DNA of 23,663 nucleotides, from contig CAZMTP010000023.1 of the NCBI GenBank assembly GCA_964569185.1, positions 1 through 23,663 of the forward strand. Direction: 5' to 3'. The notes beneath the pieces are model-generated. The model ran no database searches. It was not told the origin of the DNA and saw nothing but the letters and a program-made list of their open reading frames with translations. This DNA is from DATIJP01 sp964569185 (GTDB lineage: Bacteria > Chlamydiota > Chlamydiia > Chlamydiales > Rhabdochlamydiaceae). Of this stretch, positions 14,954 through 22,589 are shown piece after piece (positions within the stretch are counted from its first letter, which is position 1; each line of letters starts with the position of its first letter). The position numbers and the translations under genes are program-made.

Positions 14954-16455
14954 ATTTCATTCTGCAAGGCAAGCCGGTTGTCACTGCTGAAGAGATGGTG
15001 CGCATTGAGAAATTGGCTTATGCTGCAGGCGCCGATGAAACAGAGTTTATGAAAAATGCAGGCCATGCAGTTGCCAAAGCAGTAGAGGCCTATAGTTTAT
15101 CTCATAAAATAAAGCATGAAATCTATCTGCTTCTGGGAAAAGGAAATAAAGCAGGAGATGCATTTACAGCAGGCGCAGAGCTGTTGAAAGATGGCTACGC
15201 TGTGATTGCATATCATTTATATCCCTTAAACGACTGTTCGCCTCTTTGTCAAAAGCAGGGAAAAAAATTCAAACAAGAAGGCGGCATTATCCAACAGATT
15301 AAATCTGAGAAAGAGCTTCTATTTAATTCTGGCGGCATCATTATCGATGGGCTTTTGGGAACCGGTTTTCATGGAAAAGCGGAAGGACTTGAAGCCGCTG
15401 TGATTGACGCTGCCAATCGTTCTGCCATTCCTATTCTAGCCATTGATATTCCATCGGGGCTTAATGGCTCTACAGGGGAAGTGGGATCTGTAGCCATCCG
15501 TGCCACGCAAACGCTCTCTTTGGGACTTCCAAAACTTGGTTTTTTTATTCGTGATGGGTGGAACTATGTGGGCAAACTGGCTTCACTTGATTTTGGACTC
15601 GCTTCTTCCTTCATAGAACAGGCGCAGGCTGACTATTATTTAATCAACGATGAAAGGCTATCAAAGGCGCTGCCTATCATGAAGCGCACACGACATAAAT
15701 ATGAAGCGGGCTATGTGATTGCTGTGGCAGGTTCTTCGGGCATGTCTGGAGCGGCACTGATGGCCTGTTTTGCAGCGCTGCGCTCTGGCGCTGGAATTGT
15801 GCGGCTTTTTTACCCTTCAGGAATGGAACTCAGTGGCGCGCCTCTAGAACTTTTAAAAGAGGCATGGGATTTAAAAAATGACCAAAAAATTCTGACAGAA
15901 AGCAAACGGGCGAAAGCTTTGATGATCGGTCCTGGAATGGGAAGATCCCCAGAGACGAAAACTGCCATAGAAAGATTACTGAAAGAAATTCCTCTCCCTT
16001 GTGTGATGGATGCAGATGCGCTCTATTTTTTGGCTGAAAATCCCGCACTATCGCTTCCTGCACACACAGTGCTCACACCACACAAACAGGAGATGCAGCG
16101 GCTTTTGGGACATATAGAGCTTTCTCATGCTACTTGCCAGCATTATGTGGAAAAGAAAAAGGTCACTTTAGTGTTAAAAGGAGCGCCCACATTTGTGTTT
16201 CATCCGCAAGTGAAGCCACTCATTATTCCTCATGGCGATCCTGGCATGGCGACTGCAGGTACAGGCGATGTGCTCACAGGGATGATCGGTGCATTTTTGG
16301 CGCAAGGACTAGATACACGAACAGCGGCCTGCTTAAGCGTGGCCCTTCATGGCCTTGCAGGAGAACAGATTGCCAGCCGTAAAGGTTCTCAAGGCATGAT
16401 TGCGACAGATCTGATCCAAGCCCTGCCTTCAGTCTTCCAATCTTTAAAAAAGTAA
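14950..16455 (+). CDS. nnr: Bifunctional NAD(P)H-hydrate epimerase / ADP-dependent dehydratase
   Basis: The protein repairs hydrated NADH and NADPH. The N-terminal YjeF_N domain (about 1-215) interconverts R and S hydrates, and the C-terminal ribokinase-like domain (about 225-500) dehydrates the S form using ADP. The 501 residues show LLGKGNKAGDAFTAG, DGLLGTGFHG and AIDIPSGLNG in the first domain, and AGSSGMSGAALMACFAALRS, GPGMGRSPETK, VMDADAL, LTPHKQEM and HGDPGMATAGTGDVLTGMIG in the second. The usual GNNGGDG loop reads GNKAGDA, a mild deviation. It is the last gene of the operon and ends 55 bases before a convergent gene, with a terminator-like hairpin between. The gene is also called yjeF. 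Confidence 0.95.
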   Translation: MNFILQGKPVVTAEEMVRIEKLAYAAGADETEFMKNAGHAVAKAVEAYSLSHKIKHEIYLLLGKGNKAGDAFTAGAELLKDGYAVIAYHLYPLNDCSPLCQKQGKKFKQEGGIIQQIKSEKELLFNSGGIIIDGLLGTGFHGKAEGLEAAVIDAANRSAIPILAIDIPSGLNGSTGEVGSVAIRATQTLSLGLPKLGFFIRDGWNYVGKLASLDFGLASSFIEQAQADYYLINDERLSKALPIMKRTRHKYEAGYVIAVAGSSGMSGAALMACFAALRSGAGIVRLFYPSGMELSGAPLELLKEAWDLKNDQKILTESKRAKALMIGPGMGRSPETKTAIERLLKEIPLPCVMDADALYFLAENPALSLPAHTVLTPHKQEMQRLLGHIELSHATCQHYVEKKKVTLVLKGAPTFVFHPQVKPLIIPHGDPGMATAGTGDVLTGMIGAFLAQGLDTRTAACLSVALHGLAGEQIASRKGSQGMIATDLIQALPSVFQSLKK

Positions 16456-16456
16456 T

Positions 16457-16508
16457 AAAGAAAGAAAAACCTTTTTTCCGTTGCTAATCCCTTCTTTCTT
16501 TTTTTTCT
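16457..16508. terminator. Terminator-like hairpin between convergent operons
   Basis: AAAGAAAGAA (16457-16466) is perfectly complementary to TTCTTTCTTT (16492-16501), with a 25-base loop. The right arm continues into a T-rich run. The left arm on the minus strand also reads into T-rich sequence, so it could serve both operons. The stem is mostly A-T pairs, hence weak. Confidence 0.4.
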
Positions 16509-16510
16509 TT

Positions 16511-17041
16511 TTAGGGGGGGAAGCTAAAAAAGAAGATGAGCGATTCCTCTCCGGGATTGCGATGGCCTAAACTAGCATTGGAAATATGATAGAACTGCGC
16601 ACCGATGCGTGTGCAGTTTTTAAATTGGTAGCTCAGGGCTAACGAGGAGCGGAATTCTAAGGGAAAGCCTAAATCTTTTCCCTTTCCTCTGACATAGATT
16701 CCAGGAGCAAAACTCGGAGTCAGGACCAGATCTTTATAAACAAAAATATCGGCGCATGCTCCGGCGCAAAAATAGGTCGAGCGCTGATTGGTAATAAAAA
16801 AACTGACAAAAGGCTGGATATAATAAAAAGAGTTTTCCCATTTGTATTCGATCTGGTACTGCGCTGTGCGCTGATGGCGTACTATATTAAATACTCCGAC
16901 GCCCAGTGAAACAAGGGCCGGCCGTTTGGCATCTGAATAAAGCAAAGAGGAAAAGCAGAGAAACAGGATAACAGTTTTAAACGCCAGCCAATTTCCAATA
17001 GGGGTGAGAAAGATCTTTTTCGTATTCGCTTGTGATTTCAT
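16511..17041 (-). CDS. PagL-like lipid A 3-O-deacylase (acyloxyacyl hydrolase family)
   Basis: PagL is an outer-membrane beta-barrel that removes the 3-position acyl chain from lipid A. The 176-residue product has a basic N-terminus and a hydrophobic segment (about 20-35) that looks like a signal peptide, then alternating beta-strand-like segments. The signature QFYHISNASLGHRNPGEESL supplies His152, Ser154 and Glu166. The spacing (+2, +14) matches the His126/Ser128/Glu140 triad of Pseudomonas PagL. The start overlaps the upstream LicD-like gene by 65 bases. No shorter ATG, GTG or TTG start leaves an intact signal peptide, so this one is kept. It ends ...FSFPP in a run of seven C bases (coding strand), while outer-membrane barrels usually end in an aromatic residue. 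No Shine-Dalgarno sequence is evident. Confidence 0.78.
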   Translation of the reverse strand: MKSQANTKKIFLTPIGNWLAFKTVILFLCFSSLLYSDAKRPALVSLGVGVFNIVRHQRTAQYQIEYKWENSFYYIQPFVSFFITNQRSTYFCAGACADIFVYKDLVLTPSFAPGIYVRGKGKDLGFPLEFRSSLALSYQFKNCTRIGAQFYHISNASLGHRNPGEESLIFFFSFPP

Positions 17042-18083
17042 TGTAAATTTTTACCGGTTCTAGATTTTCTCCATAGAACGTTTGTAGATAAGGCACAATT
17101 TTATTAGGAACAGGTACTTCTATTCCTTCAAAGACGGCTTTCTTCAGTGGAAAAATATAATCGAAAGGCATGGGCTTTGTGAATCTTTTTTCACAAAGTT
17201 TAAACTTTTCCGATAGAAAGATATTAAATTCGGCAGAGAGGATTTCAGAAAAAAGTTTTTTTCCTGGATCGATATCGAAAGAATAGATATCGAGCATAGT
17301 GCCAGTAGGCTTCACAAGAACACGAATATAAGTATTGGGTTTTTCTCTCCCTGAAAAATCAAATACGGTACAGACAGAGGGGTCTAATTCACGGTTAAGA
17401 ACATTGAATATATTTTGAAAATCGGGCTCGAGAGTGCCTATATCATAATCAATGTCCCAAGGAATGCAAGCGCCGTAACGGTAAGCTCCCAAACAGGTCC
17501 CACAATCGAGCCAAAAAGGGATTTTGTATTTATTTAAAATTGACACAATGGCGGCAAATGTTTTGCGCTCTTCTTTAAGATGATTTTCTGCTTCGGGGCG
17601 CCGTTTATGCTTGGGTTTATCGATCATTTCTGCTTTTTCAAAATCGCCGAGCTCAATGCCCATCTGGCGATACAGATCGAGATTGGAAATAAAAGGATAG
17701 GAGGTCAGCGCATGGACAATGCGCTCATGGTGCGTGCGCGTCTCTGGAAAAAGATAGGAAAGCACTTTGAGCGGCAGCCCTGCAGCAAGACTAAAGGGAA
17801 GTGCAGTCACTGCAGCCGTAGATCTAAAGAAAAAATGAGAACTGTAATTAAATTCTGGTTCTAAGCGGTAGACCAGCTTGTCACTCTCTTCTATAGGAAC
17901 CGCTTTTTTCCCATCCAAAATATAATGGATGGGGGCGAGTGCAAAATTGGCTATTTTTTCAAGGCCTGACGCATCATCCGCAGCAATATTTAGAAAAGGA
18001 TTGGTGATGACAAAGTGATACAGACAGATAAAGGGGTTGCCAAGCAAAATAAAGAAGAATTTAACTTTTTCAAGCAGATCCAT
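16977..18083 (-). CDS. LicD/fukutin-like transferase with hydrophobic N-terminal region
   Basis: The C-terminal half (about 175-365) matches the LicD family, whose members transfer phosphocholine or related phospho-groups to glycans. WLDCGTCLGAYRYG (191-204) followed by PWDIDYDIG (208-216) gives the GT.LGA.R motif and metal-binding aspartates (Asp210, 212, 214). The N-terminal 150 residues are not part of LicD. They carry hydrophobic stretches (9-27 and 90-112), which suggest membrane association, and a basic linker (KPKHKRRPEAE). The gene begins one base after the UDP-glucuronate 4-epimerase stop, so the two are clearly one operon. The transferred group and acceptor are unknown. A plausible acceptor is the polysaccharide or LPS built by neighbouring genes. 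Confidence 0.75.
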   Translation of the reverse strand: MDLLEKVKFFFILLGNPFICLYHFVITNPFLNIAADDASGLEKIANFALAPIHYILDGKKAVPIEESDKLVYRLEPEFNYSSHFFFRSTAAVTALPFSLAAGLPLKVLSYLFPETRTHHERIVHALTSYPFISNLDLYRQMGIELGDFEKAEMIDKPKHKRRPEAENHLKEERKTFAAIVSILNKYKIPFWLDCGTCLGAYRYGACIPWDIDYDIGTLEPDFQNIFNVLNRELDPSVCTVFDFSGREKPNTYIRVLVKPTGTMLDIYSFDIDPGKKLFSEILSAEFNIFLSEKFKLCEKRFTKPMPFDYIFPLKKAVFEGIEVPVPNKIVPYLQTFYGENLEPVKIYNEITSEYEKDLSHPYWKLAGV

Positions 18084-18084
18084 G

Positions 18085-19053
18085 TCATTTCGTATAGCAC
18101 TCTTTTAGATACCAGTCTATAAATAATTTCATGCCTTCCTCTAAGGGAATTTTCGGTTGGAAGCGGAGCGCTTTTTGACTTTTGGAAATATCTGCATAAG
18201 TGGTGGGCACTTCTCCTGCTTGTTTCGGTTTGTACTGTTTGAGGGCGTTTTTTTTAGTCTCTTTTTCAATGATAGAGATGAGTGTGGAAACGTCTACTGG
18301 AGTGTGATTGCCTAAATTAAAGATCTCAAAAGAGGTATCGTAGTCTAGAGCGGCTGCAGTGCCTTCTATAATATCATCGATATAAGTAAAATCTCGGCGC
18401 ATTTTGCCATTGTCATAGACAGCGATCGGGTTTCCTTTCATGATCGCATCGGTGAAAAGAAAATAGGCCATATCGGGCCGTCCCCAGGGACCATAGACGG
18501 TGAAATAGCGCAGGCCGATCATCGGAATTCCATAGAGATGATGATAAGAGTGGGCAATGGCTTCTCCTGCGATTTTCGTGGCGGCGTAAAAATTGGCCGG
18601 GTGCACTACCTGATCGGTTTCAGAGAAAGGAATTTTCTGATTTAGCCCATAGACAGAAGAGGAAGAGGCAAACACACATTTGATGTGCGGCCTTTTTTTT
18701 AAAATCTCTAGAATTTGGACAAATCCTTCCAAATTGCTATGCAGATATTTTTCAGGGGCAAGCAGACTGTAGCGTACACCCGCTTGAGCCGCCAGATGGA
18801 CCATATGAGTAATTTTTTGGTCTTCAATGGCCGCTTCTATTTGAGGTCCATGACAGATATCTGCATCCAGGATGGGGATGCCTAAATCTGCAAGTATTTG
18901 GGCACGCTTTCTTTTTAGGTTCGGATCGTAATAGTCATTAAAATTATCGCACCCCATAACGAAATATTTCTTCTGTTTTAAAAATTTCGCTAAATGAAAT
19001 CCGATGAATCCTGCGATCCCCGTGATAAAAATCCGTTTTGAAGAAATCACCAT
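18085..19053 (-). CDS. UDP-glucuronate 4-epimerase (extended SDR family)
   Basis: This enzyme family converts UDP-GlcA to UDP-galacturonate. The 322 residues carry the Rossmann loop TGIAGFIGFHLAKFL, the DNFNDYYDPNLKRKR segment that is distinctive for this subgroup, VHLAAQAGVRYS, FASSSSVYGLN, the catalytic YAATKIAGE (Y-x3-K), GLRYFTVYGPWGRPDMA and RRDFTYIDDIIEG. ATG 19053 is chosen because the protein then begins six residues before the Rossmann strand. A further in-frame start at 19104 would overlap the divergent Wza-like gene and add a non-conserved leader. GTG at 19050 is also possible. UDP-GalA could enter LPS core or an exported polysaccharide. UDP-GlcA must come from a dehydrogenase outside the window. 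Confidence 0.88.
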   Translation of the reverse strand: MVISSKRIFITGIAGFIGFHLAKFLKQKKYFVMGCDNFNDYYDPNLKRKRAQILADLGIPILDADICHGPQIEAAIEDQKITHMVHLAAQAGVRYSLLAPEKYLHSNLEGFVQILEILKKRPHIKCVFASSSSVYGLNQKIPFSETDQVVHPANFYAATKIAGEAIAHSYHHLYGIPMIGLRYFTVYGPWGRPDMAYFLFTDAIMKGNPIAVYDNGKMRRDFTYIDDIIEGTAAALDYDTSFEIFNLGNHTPVDVSTLISIIEKETKKNALKQYKPKQAGEVPTTYADISKSQKALRFQPKIPLEEGMKLFIDWYLKECYTK

Positions 19054-19095
19054 GAATAATAAACTAGCAAACGTTTTGGTTGGATAGTCTACTCG

Positions 19096-20148
19096 ATGAA
19101 ACAATTATTTTCCTGGATTCTCTTAGTTTTGCTGAGCTGTTGCACAAATCCTCCTTATCGAGGGGAAGTGTGCGGGCCAGATGAATTTGTGATGGACTCT
19201 TATAAGATCCGTGAAGGAAAGCTCTCTATTTTAGAGATGGAAGGCAAAGAGGTGGATCCTTTTTGTTGCGGCTGGTTGGACGAATATAAAGATCTGATCC
19301 ATGAGGGCGATATTTTACAAGTGGCTGTCTATCATCCTTCGCGTACCGATATTGCCGGCTCTGTGCAAGCGATTGGAGCGACCATTGGTTTTCGGGTGAG
19401 CGAAGGGAAAATTCTGCTTCCTGATCTGGCGGCAGTACAGGTGGCGGGGCTGACTCTAGAAGAGGCGCGTGCAGAGATTCAAAAAGAATATTTAAAAAAT
19501 ATCCAAAATATTGAGATATTTTTAGCTTATAAAACCAGAACGGAAAGAAAAGTAGAAATTGCTGGGTTGACAGCCATTTCTTCATTGCCGGTTGATGGCA
19601 AAATGCGTCTTTTTGAAGCGCTTTCACTGGCCAAGATTGCGCCTAATATCAATTTATTTAAAAGTTATGTGGTCAGGGAAGACTGTCTTTTACCTGTGGA
19701 CCTCCACAGATTGGTGAAAGAAGGAGATATGAGCCAAAATATTGTGATGCGCGGCGGCGATAAGATCTATCTTGCCGATGCAGCGGCCTCTGTCTTAGTA
19801 GTTCTTGGAGAAGTGAACCGTCCGCGCGTCATCGATCTGCCTAATGGATCGATGACATTGAGTCAGGCCTTAGGAGAAGCAGGAGGCATCCAGATCACCG
19901 GCGATAGGCGCTATATTCAAGTGATCCGAGGCAATATTCAGTGCCCCAAAATTTACACACTCAATTGGAACCATGTGATGCACCTTCCTTGTGATAGCAT
20001 GCTTTTAATTCCAGGCGATATTGTTTATGTTGCCGCCACGCCGCTTACAGAATGGTCCCGTTTCGTGAACCAGATCTTGCCTACCTTAATTGGTATTGAT
20101 CTTGTGACCAAAGGAGTCAAAAATATAGGAGTGAATGTACCCCCTTGA
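19096..20148 (+). CDS. Wza-like outer-membrane polysaccharide export lipoprotein
   Basis: The family forms octameric channels through which capsule or exopolysaccharide crosses the outer membrane. The 350 residues start with a short signal peptide and lipobox (LVLLSC, lipidated Cys at about residue 15). A polysaccharide-export domain follows (GDILQVAVYHPSR ... GFRVSEGKILLPDLAAVQVAGLTLEEARAEI), then SLBB-type segments (KVEIAGL ... and VLVVLGEVNRPRVIDLPNGS with the LSQALGEAGGI pattern) and a C-terminal helix (TEWSRFVNQILPTLIGI) like the Wza barrel-forming helix. It starts 42 bases from the divergent epimerase and its stop overlaps the next start (TGATG). Confidence 0.88.
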   Translation: MKQLFSWILLVLLSCCTNPPYRGEVCGPDEFVMDSYKIREGKLSILEMEGKEVDPFCCGWLDEYKDLIHEGDILQVAVYHPSRTDIAGSVQAIGATIGFRVSEGKILLPDLAAVQVAGLTLEEARAEIQKEYLKNIQNIEIFLAYKTRTERKVEIAGLTAISSLPVDGKMRLFEALSLAKIAPNINLFKSYVVREDCLLPVDLHRLVKEGDMSQNIVMRGGDKIYLADAAASVLVVLGEVNRPRVIDLPNGSMTLSQALGEAGGIQITGDRRYIQVIRGNIQCPKIYTLNWNHVMHLPCDSMLLIPGDIVYVAATPLTEWSRFVNQILPTLIGIDLVTKGVKNIGVNVPP

Positions 20149-22589
20149 TGCCTGATGAACTCACAATTTATCCCTCACAAATTAGATGGTTATATCGATC
20201 TTTAAAAAAGAAGATTTTTATTGTCTTTTTCTTAGGATCGCTCGCCGTTTTATTTTTTCTGCTTACTAGAAATGGGCCTAGTTATTTAGCTGAGGCCACA
20301 TTTAAACAGTCTCCAAATCGCCACGAAGATTTAAGCCAGCTGCAAACATTTTTGCAAAATATGATGCAGCTGCCCAAAGATTCGAGTGCGATGAGCCTCA
20401 TGCACTCTAAAAAAGTGCTGCGAAAAGTGGTCGAGAAAATGGGACTGCAAATCGAGCCCCCTGCGCTTGGCTTTTTTTCCAAGATGAGCCGCTATCTGAT
20501 GGCAGAATCGGGTATTTTTTTTGAGGACCAAGACACATTTCAATTTAGACAGGTGCACTATAGCGGAGAAAAAGCAGCTTCTTTTTATTTGAAATTTATC
20601 TCTTCGGACTGCTTTGAACTGCTCAATCCAAAAAAAGAGCTGGTCACAAAGGGGATCATCAATCAAAAGGTGGCTTTTCCACAAGGAGAATGGACACTTG
20701 TAAAAGCACCTGCCTCTCTTTCTTTTAACAAACTCTATCCATTTTCCATTCTCCCTTGGACCAGTTCTGTGGGTAAATTAAAGGCTGCGCTGAAAATCAA
20801 ACCCTCCAAAATTGATAAATGGCTCGTCGAATTAAGTTTTCTTCATGAAAAGCGGCATCTTGCAGCCTCCATTCTCAATCAGGTCATGGAAGAGTTTCAA
20901 TTCTACTTGTTGGAGGAGCATGAAGAGGTGGCACAAGCGCAGGTCAATTATCTAGAGAAGCGGCAGCAATTTTTAAGTGAACAATTTCAACACTCTCTAG
21001 AAACCCATGCCCAGTATCTAGCGCAAAATTTGGATCAAAATGGCTTTTTGGGGCTTTCTCAAGAGATGGAGATGCTGTCGATTCCAAAAGAGAGCTACAC
21101 GTCGAAACTATTTGATTTAGATCTAGAATGGAAACATTGGGAACAGCTAGAGGAAGGGCGTCAAGATTTTTTTGCCGATAAAAATGAGATCAAATGTCAA
21201 AAAGAGCTTGTGTCGCTGAATTTTGCAGCACATCCCTTTTTATCCATAGGAAAAATGGAGACGGCGCAGAATAACCAATTTGAGGCCCAATTTTTGGGGA
21301 TCGATCTTAAGCAGTTGCAAGAACTCTATAAAGCCTATAGTCAAGAAAGAGAGCTGCTTCAAGCGCAAGTCGATGATTCTGTTTATTTAAAAAAGCAGAT
21401 GGCGTTGCCACACTTTGAGATCAGCTCGCTTTCCAATTTGCTTAAAGATCCAGTCAGTGTAGACATGATTGCCAAAGCGTCGCATCTGTCATTAGAGCTC
21501 CATGATGAAAGCAATCGCAGTCCCAAAGAGCAGGAAAGAATCAAAGAAGCGCTTGATGTAGAGAAAAGATTTATTTCTCACTATTTAAGCCAAAATATCC
21601 AACATTTAAAGATGAAATTGCATTTGCTCGATGAGAAGATGGCTTTTCTGCAAAATAAAGCGATCCAGCTGATTCACAATGAAAAAGCACTCATCCATGA
21701 TAAACTTTCAGATCTTCACCTCCAGATGAAAGATTTCCCCAAAAAATGGTTACTGGAGAATCAGCTCAAAATGAGACGGGATCTGATTTTAAAAATCATT
21801 GAGGGGATGACCAAACTTACTGAGTCAAAAGTGGTGAATCACCATCTTTTTCAAGTAGAATCCAAGCCATTAGATGTGGCGCTTGTCCCGCTCATACCGA
21901 AACCTCCTCATCTTTTTCTGTTTTCAATTTTAGGCGGACTGTTTATCAGCTTTTTTTATTATTTCTGCCAGTTTGTGCGCCGCTATTTGCGCGGATTCCC
22001 TCTGGTGGAGGAATGGTTAGCAGAAAAAAAACTCCATTTTTCTGGCACGCTGACATCTCTCTCAAAAAACCAAGACCTTGAAACATTAAGAAATCTTTGT
22101 GGATTCATCACTTCTCCTTCTAAAAAAGTGGTGCTCATCACAGGCGGAGCTTATGGCGATTGCAGCCAGCCGCTGGCGGAACTATTGGCCCATAGAGGGA
22201 TGAAAATAGCCGTCATAGAAACCAGTTTTGGAGGGCAAGAAGAGACGTTTGGACTTTTGCCCTATCTCTTAGGAAAACAAAAGACAGTTTCTTTCATTCA
22301 AAAGAAGGGATTTGATCTCCTTCCCTCAGGAGGTTATACTCCTCATGAAACAGAACTGCTTAATCACCCCAGGTTTGCACAGCTTCTTGCAGATTTAAAA
22401 AAACAGTATGACTGTCTACTACTTTTGAGTTCTGCTAAGCAGGATAGCCAAACTGTTTCAAGTTTATTACAGCATGCCGATGGACTGATTGCCCTTGTCC
22501 ATCAAGAAACTCCCCAAGAAATCGGCCGCTTAATAGAATGGGAAAAAAAGGCCCAAGAGAGTAGGCTCACCTTTGTCAAATTAGCATGA
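20148..22589 (+). CDS. Wzc/Wzz-like polysaccharide co-polymerase with degenerate BY-kinase domain
   Basis: This inner-membrane partner of Wza sets chain length and links synthesis to export. The 813-residue protein has a first membrane helix (about 25-40), a long, largely helical periplasmic region rich in Gln, Leu, Glu and Lys, a second membrane helix (about 583-600, LFLFSILGGLFISFFYYF) and a cytosolic C-terminal domain (about 655-813) aligned with bacterial tyrosine kinases. In that domain the Walker A loop reads GGAYGDCSQ with no Lys. The Walker A' position has IETSFG instead of a DxD. The Walker B position has LLLLSS where a D-x-P is expected. There is no C-terminal tyrosine cluster. LPSGGYTPHETELLNHPRF is still clearly family-like. 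The kinase is therefore probably inactive. ATG 20148 is preferred to TTG 20145. Confidence 0.85.
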   Translation: MPDELTIYPSQIRWLYRSLKKKIFIVFFLGSLAVLFFLLTRNGPSYLAEATFKQSPNRHEDLSQLQTFLQNMMQLPKDSSAMSLMHSKKVLRKVVEKMGLQIEPPALGFFSKMSRYLMAESGIFFEDQDTFQFRQVHYSGEKAASFYLKFISSDCFELLNPKKELVTKGIINQKVAFPQGEWTLVKAPASLSFNKLYPFSILPWTSSVGKLKAALKIKPSKIDKWLVELSFLHEKRHLAASILNQVMEEFQFYLLEEHEEVAQAQVNYLEKRQQFLSEQFQHSLETHAQYLAQNLDQNGFLGLSQEMEMLSIPKESYTSKLFDLDLEWKHWEQLEEGRQDFFADKNEIKCQKELVSLNFAAHPFLSIGKMETAQNNQFEAQFLGIDLKQLQELYKAYSQERELLQAQVDDSVYLKKQMALPHFEISSLSNLLKDPVSVDMIAKASHLSLELHDESNRSPKEQERIKEALDVEKRFISHYLSQNIQHLKMKLHLLDEKMAFLQNKAIQLIHNEKALIHDKLSDLHLQMKDFPKKWLLENQLKMRRDLILKIIEGMTKLTESKVVNHHLFQVESKPLDVALVPLIPKPPHLFLFSILGGLFISFFYYFCQFVRRYLRGFPLVEEWLAEKKLHFSGTLTSLSKNQDLETLRNLCGFITSPSKKVVLITGGAYGDCSQPLAELLAHRGMKIAVIETSFGGQEETFGLLPYLLGKQKTVSFIQKKGFDLLPSGGYTPHETELLNHPRFAQLLADLKKQYDCLLLLSSAKQDSQTVSSLLQHADGLIALVHQETPQEIGRLIEWEKKAQESRLTFVKLA

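Noticed and set aside
19054..19104. Upstream extension of the UDP-glucuronate 4-epimerase
   Set aside because: The added residues precede the Rossmann strand without family similarity and would overlap the divergent lipoprotein gene start.
19226..19627. 133-codon minus-strand open frame inside the Wza-like gene
   Set aside because: It is antisense to conserved export-domain sequence and has no start context.
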